From Candidatus Magasanikiibacteriota bacterium (GTDB lineage: Bacteria; Patescibacteriota; Patescibacteriia; Magasanikbacterales; GWA2-37-8): a DNA stretch of 44,895 nt. The position numbers were made by a program, and so were the translations under genes. Of the stretch, positions 17,221 to 26,626 are shown piece by piece (positions within the stretch are counted from its first letter, which is position 1; the number at the start of each line of letters is the position of its first letter). The stretch lies in NCBI GenBank assembly GCA_009694865.1, contig SICD01000004.1, positions 1-44,895 on the forward strand. The letters run 5' to 3'. The notes under the pieces were generated by a model. That model ran no database searches. It was not told where the DNA came from and saw only the letters and a list, made by a program, of their open reading frames with translations.

Positions 17221-18132
17221 CTACGCCACTCGCCTCTGCCACTTCTCCACCATTGCCAAAAGCGGGCTCGCAATAAAAATAGACGAATACGCCCCGCTCG
17301 CCATACCAATAAAGAGCGCCAAAGCAAAATAATGAATCGTGGGGCCGCCGAGAAAATACAAGGCACCGAGCGGAATCAGAACGGTAAGCGTGGTGTTAAT
17401 CGAACGCATTAAAGTTTCATTGAGTCCATTATTCACCATCGTACTAAAATCATCAGACTTGCGCAATTGCAAATTCTCACGCACGCGATCAAACACCACA
17501 ATCGTATCATTTACTGAAAATCCTAAAACTGTAAGCAGAGCCACCACAAACGCGATATCTACCTCCACGCCTTTAAAATGCCCTAAAACAGCAAATACAC
17601 CTAGCACTAAAATAATATCGTGAATCATAGCCAAAACCGCCACCGTACCATACTTCCAACTCGCTACCGGCCGAGAAACCTTGCGAAACGCGTAAGCCAT
17701 ATAAAGAACAATGCCGAGACTCACCGCGATAATTGCCCAAATCGCGCGCTGGCGCAATTGTGAACTAACAGCCGAACCAATCGTCTCAAACCGCTCTTCG
17801 CGAATTTCAGCGCCATTTTTGCCAAACTGACCGCGAATATTTTTGAGTATGGCTTGGTGCTGTTCCTCGCTTAAAAAATTGGTACGGACAATCATTTTTT
17901 GGTCGCCGGATTTTTGGACAACAGTATCGTTAAAACCAGCTTCCGTAAACAAAGGCTTAATGGCTTCACTGCTGGGTCGGTTAGCGCTAAACGACAGCTC
18001 CAAAAGAGAGCCGCCGGTAAAATCAATTCCCGGCTCAAGACGCCACACCACCAACGCCGCCAAGGATACCGCTACGGTCACGACACCTATGGCAAGCCAA
18101 ATTTTTGAATATTTAATAAAAGGAATAATCAT
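17221..18132 (-). CDS. secF: Protein translocase subunit SecF
   Basis: GIDFTGGSLLELSF, FSVNDTIVVFDRVREN, NTTLTVLIPLGALYFLGG; ATGA overlap with secD stop. Confidence 0.95.
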   Translation of the reverse strand: MIIPFIKYSKIWLAIGVVTVAVSLAALVVWRLEPGIDFTGGSLLELSFSANRPSSEAIKPLFTEAGFNDTVVQKSGDQKMIVRTNFLSEEQHQAILKNIRGQFGKNGAEIREERFETIGSAVSSQLRQRAIWAIIAVSLGIVLYMAYAFRKVSRPVASWKYGTVAVLAMIHDIILVLGVFAVLGHFKGVEVDIAFVVALLTVLGFSVNDTIVVFDRVRENLQLRKSDDFSTMVNNGLNETLMRSINTTLTVLIPLGALYFLGGPTIHYFALALFIGMASGAYSSIFIASPLLAMVEKWQRRVA

Positions 18133-20177
18133 ATTTTTTTGTTTCCCAAAAATAACCAATTCGCTTTATCGGTAAAAAATCCAAACACAAAACGCATTAC
18201 CACGCGAGTAATAACAATGTTGGTAAACAAACTCACAATGGTACCAATCGCTAAAACGGTAGCAAAACCCTGAATAAACCCGCTCCCAAACCAAATAAGA
18301 AGCGCGCAACTAATCAACCCGGTAGCATGGCCATCGCGAATCGATGGCCAAGCCCGCAGAAACGATTCCTCGCTCGCGCTTTTCAACAGCTTGCCTAAAC
18401 GCAACTCTTCTTTCAGGCGCTCAAATACCAGCACATTCGCATCCACCGCCATGCCAATGGAGAGAATAAACCCAGCAATGCCGGCTAAAGTTAAGGTTAC
18501 GCCGATTAATTTAAAAATTGCTAGGTTAAGCGCCGCGTACACGGCCAATGAAAATACCGAGAGCAAACCAGGCAACCGATAGTAGAGGACCATAAAAATC
18601 ATGACGATAATAAGACCAACCACACCCGCTTTAAAACTTTTGGCAAGTGAATCTGCCCCCAAGGTCGCGTCTACCTTTTCTTGACTAATAAGTTCTACCG
18701 GCACAGGAAGCGCCCCGGAATTTAGTCGCTGGGCCAAAAGCTTGGCTTCGGCAAAACCAAACGTGCCGCTAATAACGGCACTACCGCTAGTTATGGGTTC
18801 ATTAACCACCGGCACACTAATTGGATCATTGTCCAAAAATATCGCTACTTTCTTGCCAGCGTTTCTGGTAGTAATTTCACCAAATAATTTAGTTCCTTCA
18901 TCGTCAAACTGCAAACTAACTTGTATCTGGCCAGTGCGCGAATCCTGGGTGACCTCGGCCCGCTTTAATTGCTTGCCCGACAGGCCGGTAACTTTCCATT
19001 GTTCGGACGGCGGCACGAAATCGGATGTCTGTTTGTATTTTAATAAAATCCTAGCAATCTTATAGGTCAAGGGGGTTGTTTCGCCCTTTTTATAAATAAG
19101 ATGATAACCAAAAGACGTTTCAACCGGATCGGAAATAGTACCGACGGCCATAGAAAATGCTGCTGTTGCGAATTCTGGCACCATCATTTCTTTCTTAAAA
19201 CTACCCAAATCGCCGCCTCTGTCCCCCGCTCCCGGTTCGGTAGAATTGGCTTTTACAAGCTCAACAAAATTTTGCGGCGTCGCTTGCTTTTTTAATTCCT
19301 GAACTTTCACGAACACCTCTTGTTTGGTTAAAGTGCTGGCGCAACCCTGAACGCCCTTGTAACAAACCAAAATATGAGCCGCTTGGACTTCTTTCTTCCC
19401 CGGTTGTTGCGCAAAACGTTTTACCACATTAACGCTACCGGAAGTTTTAATCACCGGATTAGAAACATCGCCATCTTTATGCGCCTTGGCCCAAGCATAC
19501 ATTTCTGGATATTGTTCTGGAGTAATAAATCCCAAATCGCCGCCATTGTTTTTAGTTTTGTCATCTTCCGAGTATTTGGCGACGACCTCCGCGAATGGTA
19601 CACCGCTCTTAATTTCGGCCAAGGCTTTGGTGGAAGAGACGTTGACGCGAGCATTAAAAAGGGCTAATTGTTTTTTCTCATCCGCGGTTAAATCACGGGG
19701 CGGCACATTATTCTCTTCTTTAAACTCCAAAACCGGCGTCTCGCCAATCATTTTAATCGCCTGATTCACGTTCGTAACACCTGGAAGCTCTACGATAATA
19801 CGGTACGCTTGCGCCACTTTCGTGGTTTGTACCAGCGGCTCGGCCACTCCCAACCCTCCCCGCACACGGCGTTCAATAACATCACGCACACCCTCCACCG
19901 CGCTTGCGCGGTCACCCGGCGCAATAGTATCAGTCTTAGCTTCGTAAATAAGATGCGCCCCACCCTGCAAATCCAGCCCCAAATTAAAGCCTTTGGCTGG
20001 CAGTGTTGGAATCCCCAGGTTGGTTACGCCGTTCACCGCATTAATACCGCGATTGGCATAGGTTGGCGCGACCACCAGCAAACACAATAAAAAAAGCACA
20101 ACGGAACCAGCCGTGCGCCAGGCAATTTGGGGGCGGGTATAAGTTTTAGTAGTTGGACGTCTGGATTTAACTGCCAT
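18129..20177 (-). CDS. secD: Protein translocase subunit SecD with internal parvulin-like region
   Basis: GFNLGLDLQGGAHLIYE, ERRVRGGLGVAEP..., GMAVDANVLVFERLKEEL; internal KKEVQAAHILVCYKG...AGDRGGDLGSFKKEMMVPEF...VETSFGYHLIYK. Confidence 0.94.
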   Translation of the reverse strand: MAVKSRRPTTKTYTRPQIAWRTAGSVVLFLLCLLVVAPTYANRGINAVNGVTNLGIPTLPAKGFNLGLDLQGGAHLIYEAKTDTIAPGDRASAVEGVRDVIERRVRGGLGVAEPLVQTTKVAQAYRIIVELPGVTNVNQAIKMIGETPVLEFKEENNVPPRDLTADEKKQLALFNARVNVSSTKALAEIKSGVPFAEVVAKYSEDDKTKNNGGDLGFITPEQYPEMYAWAKAHKDGDVSNPVIKTSGSVNVVKRFAQQPGKKEVQAAHILVCYKGVQGCASTLTKQEVFVKVQELKKQATPQNFVELVKANSTEPGAGDRGGDLGSFKKEMMVPEFATAAFSMAVGTISDPVETSFGYHLIYKKGETTPLTYKIARILLKYKQTSDFVPPSEQWKVTGLSGKQLKRAEVTQDSRTGQIQVSLQFDDEGTKLFGEITTRNAGKKVAIFLDNDPISVPVVNEPITSGSAVISGTFGFAEAKLLAQRLNSGALPVPVELISQEKVDATLGADSLAKSFKAGVVGLIIVMIFMVLYYRLPGLLSVFSLAVYAALNLAIFKLIGVTLTLAGIAGFILSIGMAVDANVLVFERLKEELRLGKLLKSASEESFLRAWPSIRDGHATGLISCALLIWFGSGFIQGFATVLAIGTIVSLFTNIVITRVVMRFVFGFFTDKANWLFLGNKKI

Positions 20178-20252
20178 AAATATAAAGCAATAAAAACTCC
20201 CAAAATTGTACCTTAAGCCATTTTTTTTGGCAAGGGGATAACCCCACTTATA

Positions 20253-20699
20253 TTATATCTCTCGATCCATCCACACATAGCTACCACCTTCCGCAAACCC
20301 CTGTTTCTTCATAAAAGCAAGCGTCCTCCTACGATTCTTGGTCGTAACCCACGCGTAAATATGAGTGATCCCTTTTTTCTTTAAAACAGCCCTGGCAGTT
20401 GCATAAAGCGCTTGCCCCATTCCTTTACCCCGCGCGCCTTTAGCTACCACTAAATAAACCAGACACGCTTCATTATAAATTGCCGTGCGTTCAATGTCGC
20501 GAGTATTAATATAAATAAATCCCTGAAGCGTCTTTCCCTCCCGAGCGCACAAAAATACGCCGTGACGGTTTTTAATTGCCGCCTTAAATTCCGTTGGATG
20601 CATAAACGGCTGAATCGCGCTCACACGGAGTTCTGGTGTTTTTTCACCCAAGGCGTATAACTTATTAAAATCTTTAAGACTAGCGCGGCGAATACTCAT
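20253..20699 (-). CDS. GNAT family N-acetyltransferase
   Basis: YLVVAKGARGKGMGQALYATARAVLKKKG (acetyl-CoA binding motif A). Confidence 0.85.
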   Translation of the reverse strand: MSIRRASLKDFNKLYALGEKTPELRVSAIQPFMHPTEFKAAIKNRHGVFLCAREGKTLQGFIYINTRDIERTAIYNEACLVYLVVAKGARGKGMGQALYATARAVLKKKGITHIYAWVTTKNRRRTLAFMKKQGFAEGGSYVWMDREI

Positions 20700-20703
20700 A
20701 GAC

Positions 20704-21120
20704 TCAAGCAGCTCCTCCAATTACATACTTTCCCAATTGGGCTTTATTTATAGCTTCCACCACCCTTACTCTATCAGCGCTATCAGGATGTGCAAAGGAA
20801 TTACAAAAAAAGACTTTCAAATCCCCTCTCGTTTTTCGATAGACGAAGCGGATCCCTTGCGAACCTTGTTCTACAAGAGGTATACCTAAAGCGGCGGCTT
20901 CGGTTAACAAAAATTTTTTTTCGATATTCTGTTCGACTATGCTAAATCCAAGACCTCGCAAAACTTCCCCAATTTTTCTTAAAATCTGTAAGTGAAATTC
21001 AGCTGCAACTTCTTGTTCTTCCTCTCCTAAACGTCTAGTTGAAGGATACGTCATGACCGTGTCATGATTTCCGCCTTTTTCTGATAAAGTCATACTCATT
21101 AAAATAAAGTTACTTCCCAT
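20704..21120 (-). CDS. Hypothetical protein
   Basis: ORF MGSNFILMSMTLSEKGG...QLGKYVIGGAA; start uncertain. Confidence 0.55.
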   Translation of the reverse strand: MGSNFILMSMTLSEKGGNHDTVMTYPSTRRLGEEEQEVAAEFHLQILRKIGEVLRGLGFSIVEQNIEKKFLLTEAAALGIPLVEQGSQGIRFVYRKTRGDLKVFFCNSFAHPDSADRVRVVEAINKAQLGKYVIGGAA

Positions 21121-21239
21121 GACACTTCTTAAACTTTTTTTCACCCCCGCCCGCCTCTCGGTCCATCGCGCAGACCATTCGGCGCTGCGGCACCCGCACT
21201 GCACGGCGGACTCCGCTTATAAGGAAATAATTACAAAAT

Positions 21240-24104
21240 TTATCCTCCATGGCATTGCTTGAATTTCTTTGGACGGCCGTCCGGGTGTTTCGCTCCGCAA
21301 TAACACGGGTCATTACGACCGATATCTTCCCCGGTTGGAGTTTTTGGTTTCGCGCTAGAATAGACAATTTTCGCGCCGCTTCCCTCGCCAGAATTTGACG
21401 CGCCTGGGCCAAACGCGCCGCCAATATCCGAATCACTCGCGCCCTGCAAAATTAAGTTACGCTGCTGCATCACGCTCGGAGCGAGGTCAATGCCTAAACT
21501 CACCTTATATATAGTGTAGACCACTTCCTTTTGTATCAAACTCAAAAGCTCATTAAACATTCGATACGTTTCTTTTTTATATTCAACCAAAGGATCACGC
21601 TGACCATACCCGCGGAGGCCAATACCCGTCCGCAAATAATCAATGGCCACCAAATGTTCCACCCATAAATTGTCAATCGAACGAAGCAAAATCTGCTTTT
21701 CTATCTCTAGCATCATCTCTGGATGTGGCACTTTTTTAACTAACAAATCATCGTATTTGGTATTGGCTAACTGGGAAAGATACTCGATAATTTTGGTACG
21801 CTCTTCCACGTCTTGAAGTTTTTGTTGGTCAGGGCGGCTAAACAAGAGTAGGGTATTTTTTTCCGCCTCCGCCAACGGAAAAATAGTAGCTGCCGTTTCA
21901 GCAATTTCCTTCATGTCCCAGTCACGCGCGTCCTCGGCGTTGGTGTGGAACGACACCACCTGTTCAATTTCTTGATCAATCATTTCAAAAATCATGGAAC
22001 GAAGCGTCGATAGATTTTTTTGAGCAAACGCTTCCAAAACAGCGCGCCGTTTTCCATAAATAACCTGGCGATGCCGGTTAATTACATCGTCATATTCCAA
22101 CAAGTGCTTACGGGTATCAAAATGAAAACCTTCCACCTTCTTTTGCGCAGACTCAATAATCCGCGTAATCGTACGTTGTTCAATCGGCATGTCATCTGGT
22201 ACTTTCAGCGTATTCATAACATTCTTAATTCGCTCGCCGGCAAAAATCCGCATCAAATCATCTTCGGTGGAAAGATAAAACTGCGTCTCGCCCGGGTCGC
22301 CCTGGCGCGCCGCGCGACCGCGCAACTGGTTATCAATACGCCGCGATTCATGCCGTTCCGTCCCGAGCACAAAGAGCCCCCCAGCCTCCTTAGCCTTCCG
22401 AGCCTCCCCAGCCTCAACTGGATTGCCGCCTAAAATAATATCAACACCGCGCCCGGCCATATTGGTCGCGAGCGTCACGGCCCCGGGTCGGCCGGCTTGG
22501 GCGATAATTTCGCCTTCTCGTTCGTGATTTTTAGCATTTAAAATTTCGTGTTTAATTCCCTCTTGCTCTAAATACAAACTCAATCGCTCATTTTTTTCTA
22601 CCGAAATGGTACCAATAAGTACCGGCTGGCCTTTGGCTTGAAACTCCCGCACTTCTTTGGCAATCGCTTTATTCTTTGCGTCTTCAGTTTTATAAATTCG
22701 ATCCGGCCGGTCAAAACGCTTGTTCGCACGGTGCGTCGGAATCACAACCACCTCAAGTTTGTAAATCTTGCCAAACTCTTCCGCCTCGGTTACCGCTGTA
22801 CCGGTCATGCCCGATAATTTACTGTACATACGGAAATAATTCTGAAACGTAATTGTGGCCATGGTCTGGCTTTCACGCTGAATGGGCACATTTTCTTTGG
22901 CTTCAATCGCTTGATGCAAACCTTCGGAATAACGGCGACCAGGCATTTTACGACCCGTAAACTCATCCACAATAATTACTTCCCCGTTTTCAATAACGTA
23001 ATCGCGATCCCGCTTAAATAACGCCTTCGCGCGCAAGGCCTGCTCCACGTGATGCACGGTCGCCATACCTCCTTCGGCATAAATATTTCCCACTCCCAGC
23101 CACCCTTCCATTTTTTTAATACCCCCAGCGGTGAGCGTGGACGCGCGCATTTTTTCGTCAATATTAAAATCCTCGTTCTCCAGCAATCGCTCCACCAACT
23201 CGGCATATTTGTAGTACATCTCCGTCGCCTTCTCGGCCGGCGCCGAAATAATGAGCGGAGTTCTAGATTCATCAATTAAAATCGAATCTACTTCGTCCAC
23301 AATCGCGTAATTCAAGCCACGCTGGCTCATTTCTGCCAAATCCCCCACCATGTTATCGCGCAAATAATCAAATCCGAATTCATTATTGGTTCCGTAAACG
23401 ATGTCGCATTTATACGCATCCTGCCGGCTACATTTTTCTAAATGGTCGTACTCAACCTTATACATCCCAGCTTTTTCTTCGTCATTTTCACTTTCCGCTT
23501 TGTCATCCCGAATCCCCTTCGCAGGGGTGAGGGATCTCTGTCCGTCGGTTGGTTGAGACAGAGATTCCTCGTCGCCGCGAGGCTCGCTCGGAATGACAAA
23601 CTGTTGCGCTTGATATTTATACGACACCAACAAATTTTGAATTATTCCTACACTCAACCCAAGATAGTCGTATATCTGCCCCATCCACACCGCATCACGT
23701 TTGGCCAAATAATCATTCACGGTAACCACATGCACCCCTTGGCCGCTCAATGCGTTTAAATACGCGGGTAGAGTCGCCACCAGCGTCTTGCCCTCACCAG
23801 TTCTCATTTCAGAAATAGTACCGCGGTGGAGGGCGACCCCGCCAATCAGCTGCACGTCAAAATGGCGCATCCCGGTAACGCGCCGCGCCACTTCGCGAAC
23901 TGTTGCGAAAGCTTCGGGAAGAATATCATCCAGCGTCTCACCCTTGGCTAAACGTTCCTTGAGTTCCGGAGTTTTAGCTTTTAATTCAACCTCGCTCAAT
24001 TCCAAAAGTCCTGGCTCAAAGCCATTTATCTTTTCAATAATTGGTTGGATTTCGGAAATCACCTTAACATTCGGATCGCCGAAGAGTTTAGTAAGAAATG
24101 ACAT
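21240..24104 (-). CDS. secA: Preprotein translocase SecA with in-frame repeat insertion and C-terminal SEC-C motif
   Basis: MRTGEGKTLVATLPAYLNAL, YGTNNEFGFDYLRDNM, VDEVDSILIDESRTPLIISAP, TNMAGRGVDIILGG; C-terminal CYCGAKHPDGRPKKFKQCHGG. Confidence 0.97.
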   Translation of the reverse strand: MSFLTKLFGDPNVKVISEIQPIIEKINGFEPGLLELSEVELKAKTPELKERLAKGETLDDILPEAFATVREVARRVTGMRHFDVQLIGGVALHRGTISEMRTGEGKTLVATLPAYLNALSGQGVHVVTVNDYLAKRDAVWMGQIYDYLGLSVGIIQNLLVSYKYQAQQFVIPSEPRGDEESLSQPTDGQRSLTPAKGIRDDKAESENDEEKAGMYKVEYDHLEKCSRQDAYKCDIVYGTNNEFGFDYLRDNMVGDLAEMSQRGLNYAIVDEVDSILIDESRTPLIISAPAEKATEMYYKYAELVERLLENEDFNIDEKMRASTLTAGGIKKMEGWLGVGNIYAEGGMATVHHVEQALRAKALFKRDRDYVIENGEVIIVDEFTGRKMPGRRYSEGLHQAIEAKENVPIQRESQTMATITFQNYFRMYSKLSGMTGTAVTEAEEFGKIYKLEVVVIPTHRANKRFDRPDRIYKTEDAKNKAIAKEVREFQAKGQPVLIGTISVEKNERLSLYLEQEGIKHEILNAKNHEREGEIIAQAGRPGAVTLATNMAGRGVDIILGGNPVEAGEARKAKEAGGLFVLGTERHESRRIDNQLRGRAARQGDPGETQFYLSTEDDLMRIFAGERIKNVMNTLKVPDDMPIEQRTITRIIESAQKKVEGFHFDTRKHLLEYDDVINRHRQVIYGKRRAVLEAFAQKNLSTLRSMIFEMIDQEIEQVVSFHTNAEDARDWDMKEIAETAATIFPLAEAEKNTLLLFSRPDQQKLQDVEERTKIIEYLSQLANTKYDDLLVKKVPHPEMMLEIEKQILLRSIDNLWVEHLVAIDYLRTGIGLRGYGQRDPLVEYKKETYRMFNELLSLIQKEVVYTIYKVSLGIDLAPSVMQQRNLILQGASDSDIGGAFGPGASNSGEGSGAKIVYSSAKPKTPTGEDIGRNDPCYCGAKHPDGRPKKFKQCHGG
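23501..23598. repeat. Palindromic repeat inserted in secA
   Basis: TGTCATCCCGA...TCGGAATGACA ends, inner GGGATCTCTGTC...GACAGAGATTCC; encodes FVIPSEPRGDEESLSQPTDGQRSLTPAKGIRDDK. Confidence 0.9.
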
Positions 24105-24147
24105 GATTTAGCGAAATCATGCCGCGTAACGTCCTTTGAAACGCGGC
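24102..24147 (-). promoter_or_regulatory. Twin-hairpin leader at secA start codon
   Basis: GCCGCGT-TTCAAAGGACGTT-ACGCGGC followed by CATGATTT-CGCT-AAATCATG, whose last ATG is the secA start. Confidence 0.7.
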
Positions 24148-24254
24148 GAAATAACTTAAAATATCCCCATCCTTAATAGGGATTTGTATAAACTATACCA
24201 CCTTTAAACAATTTTGTCTATATGTTATAATGGAGCGGATTAACTATTATTTCT

Positions 24255-26003
24255 ATGAAAAAATTACTTCCCTATGGCGGAGCGCTCCTGGCTCTGGCCG
24301 CCACGGCAGGGCTATCTGGTTTCACCCCCGCTTTATTTCATATTTTTGAAAAAAACAGCGAGCATGAGCTCCTTAGCATCTTCTTCCAAATTGGCCTATT
24401 GTTTGTATTAAGCTTTATTGTTTTCTATATCTCCCATATTACGGCGCTACCTTCATTTGTTATCGCTATTTTCTTCGGCATCGCCGCCCAAAAAGCATTA
24501 TTACCTATCGTCACTCGCCACGAACTCCTGGGCGCGATTGTGGGATTGAGCGCCACGCTCATCCTCTTTAGCGGCGGTCTGGAAACTCCCTTTGCCAACT
24601 TTAAAAAACTCTTGGGCCGCATTATCTCGCTATCGTTTATAGGCCTGTTTATTACGGCCGCCACTTTCTCACTGGCAGTACTCTCAATTGGTCGTTTTTT
24701 AGGGGCGGAGGTGCCGCTGGTTATAGCGGTGCTCCTCGGGGCCGTACTGTCTTCCACCGACCCAGCGGCCATTATTCCCATACTCAAACGTTTACGTTTT
24801 TTTAATCGTTCCACCAAAGACCTCATTATTTCTGAAAGCGCGGTCACTGATGTTACAGGCACGCTCCTCACTATCGCCTTCCTGGCGCTCATCGCGGCCG
24901 GTACCGCTCTGCCATCGGTGGGCGCATGGTACGCTAGCATCTTTTCCGCTCACAGCGGGGTAATTGTACTGCGACAAATTGTATTTGGCATCGCTTTTGG
25001 CGTGGTTGGCTATGGATTTTTAGAACTGCTCCAGCGCCTCAAGAGGCGTCATGAGCGCGAATTTGAGGCTGACTCAGCCTTCTTTTTGTTTGTTCCGGTA
25101 ATTATCTTTGCCATTGCCGTGTCATTTGGCGGCAGCGGATACTTGGCCGCCTTTATTGCCGGGCTTATTTTTAATCTCACCGAACATCTGTACCAAACCG
25201 AGCGGTTTTTTAACCACGTTATTGATGGATTTTTAAAGCCCATGATTTTTATTCTGCTTGGCGCGCTGGTCAACGTCAATGAGTTGGTAAACTACGCGGC
25301 CGTTGGAATAGTGTCTGCCCTGGTGTTTATGGTTATCATCCGCCCCCTGGCCGTTTTTATTTCGCTCGGTCCATCATGTTGGTTGGGGCGGGAACGCTTA
25401 TCCATCAGGGATTTGCTCTTTATAGCCTGCGTGCGGGAAACAGGCGCTATACCGGCGGTTCTGCTTATTACCATCGCCAGCCTTGGCCTCCCCTACACGC
25501 AAGCCCTGGTGGCCATTGGCATGTGGGTAATTTTACTTACACTTATTATTGAACCAATTATGACCCCGGCAGTAGCTCGGCTTTTAAAAGTAGCGGAGCT
25601 TATTGAAGATGAACATAAAGCTGAAGTCGGACCTAGCCCGGTGGCGCTTCTCGGTACGCGCGGGCGATCCTTTATCAATCGGCTGCCGCGTGTGGCGGAA
25701 TGGGCAAATAAACACTCTATTAAACGAGTAATAGTCCTCTTATGCTTGGAGAACAAATTTACTGCAAAGCTCGAACAAGAAATTATCGCTGAAGCAGAAC
25801 AAGAGTTTGCTCGTCTCAACACTACCCTTCCTCACAAATTGGAATTCTCGGTTTTAAGCCGTCGCGGTTTTTTACAGACAAATATCAAAACGCTGGCGGA
25901 AAAAGATACGAGTGTAACGGCTATATTTGTAGGCCATAAAATGCTTGATTTTAGGCTAAAAGAAATTAAAAAACTGCACGCTCCTCTCTATTTCATGGAA
26001 TAA
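24255..26003 (+). CDS. CPA-family Na+(K+)/H+ antiporter
   Basis: Multi-TM; LGAVLSSTDPAAIIPILKRL, SESAVTDVTGTLL, FFNHVIDGFLKPMIFILLGALV. Confidence 0.88.
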   Translation: MKKLLPYGGALLALAATAGLSGFTPALFHIFEKNSEHELLSIFFQIGLLFVLSFIVFYISHITALPSFVIAIFFGIAAQKALLPIVTRHELLGAIVGLSATLILFSGGLETPFANFKKLLGRIISLSFIGLFITAATFSLAVLSIGRFLGAEVPLVIAVLLGAVLSSTDPAAIIPILKRLRFFNRSTKDLIISESAVTDVTGTLLTIAFLALIAAGTALPSVGAWYASIFSAHSGVIVLRQIVFGIAFGVVGYGFLELLQRLKRRHEREFEADSAFFLFVPVIIFAIAVSFGGSGYLAAFIAGLIFNLTEHLYQTERFFNHVIDGFLKPMIFILLGALVNVNELVNYAAVGIVSALVFMVIIRPLAVFISLGPSCWLGRERLSIRDLLFIACVRETGAIPAVLLITIASLGLPYTQALVAIGMWVILLTLIIEPIMTPAVARLLKVAELIEDEHKAEVGPSPVALLGTRGRSFINRLPRVAEWANKHSIKRVIVLLCLENKFTAKLEQEIIAEAEQEFARLNTTLPHKLEFSVLSRRGFLQTNIKTLAEKDTSVTAIFVGHKMLDFRLKEIKKLHAPLYFME

Positions 26004-26006
26004 CCT

Positions 26007-26237
26007 ATGCCACCAGAACGAAAAAACCTTATACGCGATGGACTCATTATACTTATGAGTATTGGGGTTGCCGTTCTCCTGGTTACCGGCGGGTGGTTAG
26101 AAAACATATTCCATTCCATTAAAGGTTTTGAGTACATGGGCAGTTTGGTAGCCGGAATCTTTTTTACTTCTGTCTTTACCAGCATTCCCGCCGCGGCCGT
26201 TCTTGGTGAAATTGCTCAAGAAATTCAGTCATCGTGA
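26007..26237 (+). CDS. Small membrane protein, N-terminal half of a likely split gene
   Basis: TM ORF ending EIAQEIQSS*, overlapping next ORF by GTGA. Confidence 0.6.
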   Translation: MPPERKNLIRDGLIILMSIGVAVLLVTGGWLENIFHSIKGFEYMGSLVAGIFFTSVFTSIPAAAVLGEIAQEIQSS

Positions 26238-26572
26238 CTGCGGTATTTGGCGGGCTGGGGGCTGTGTGCGGAGACATGATTGTTTTTCGCTTTGTAAAAA
26301 ATCACGTAAGCAACGACTTTGAATATATAGTTAAATCGCTTAAAAAACAAAAACGGCTACTTTTTTTCAGAAGCCGCTTTTGGAAACTCAAGGCAATACG
26401 TTTTGTTATCCCTCTCCTCGGCGCGCTTATTATTGCGTCGCCTTTGCCGGACGAACTGGGTTTAATGCTGCTTGGGCTGTCCAAGGTAAGGATGCGCGTT
26501 TTTATCCCGCTTAGTTTTTTTCTCAATACGGCGGGTATTTTTATTATCGGAATCGTTGCTAAAAATCTGTAA
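26234..26572 (+). CDS. Small membrane protein, C-terminal half of a likely split gene
   Basis: GTG start; TAVFGGLGAVCGDMIVFRFVKNHV..., continues the topology of 26007-26237. Confidence 0.6.
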   Translation: MTAVFGGLGAVCGDMIVFRFVKNHVSNDFEYIVKSLKKQKRLLFFRSRFWKLKAIRFVIPLLGALIIASPLPDELGLMLLGLSKVRMRVFIPLSFFLNTAGIFIIGIVAKNL

Positions 26573-26584
26573 CAAACGCGCTGA

Positions 26585-26622
26585 ATTAAAACCACTCGTA
26601 AAATGTGAGTGGTTTTAATTTT
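26585..26622. terminator. Bidirectional terminator between convergent transporter genes
   Basis: ATTAAAACCACTC-N9-GAGTGGTTTTAAT. Confidence 0.85.
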
Positions 26623-26626
26623 AAAA

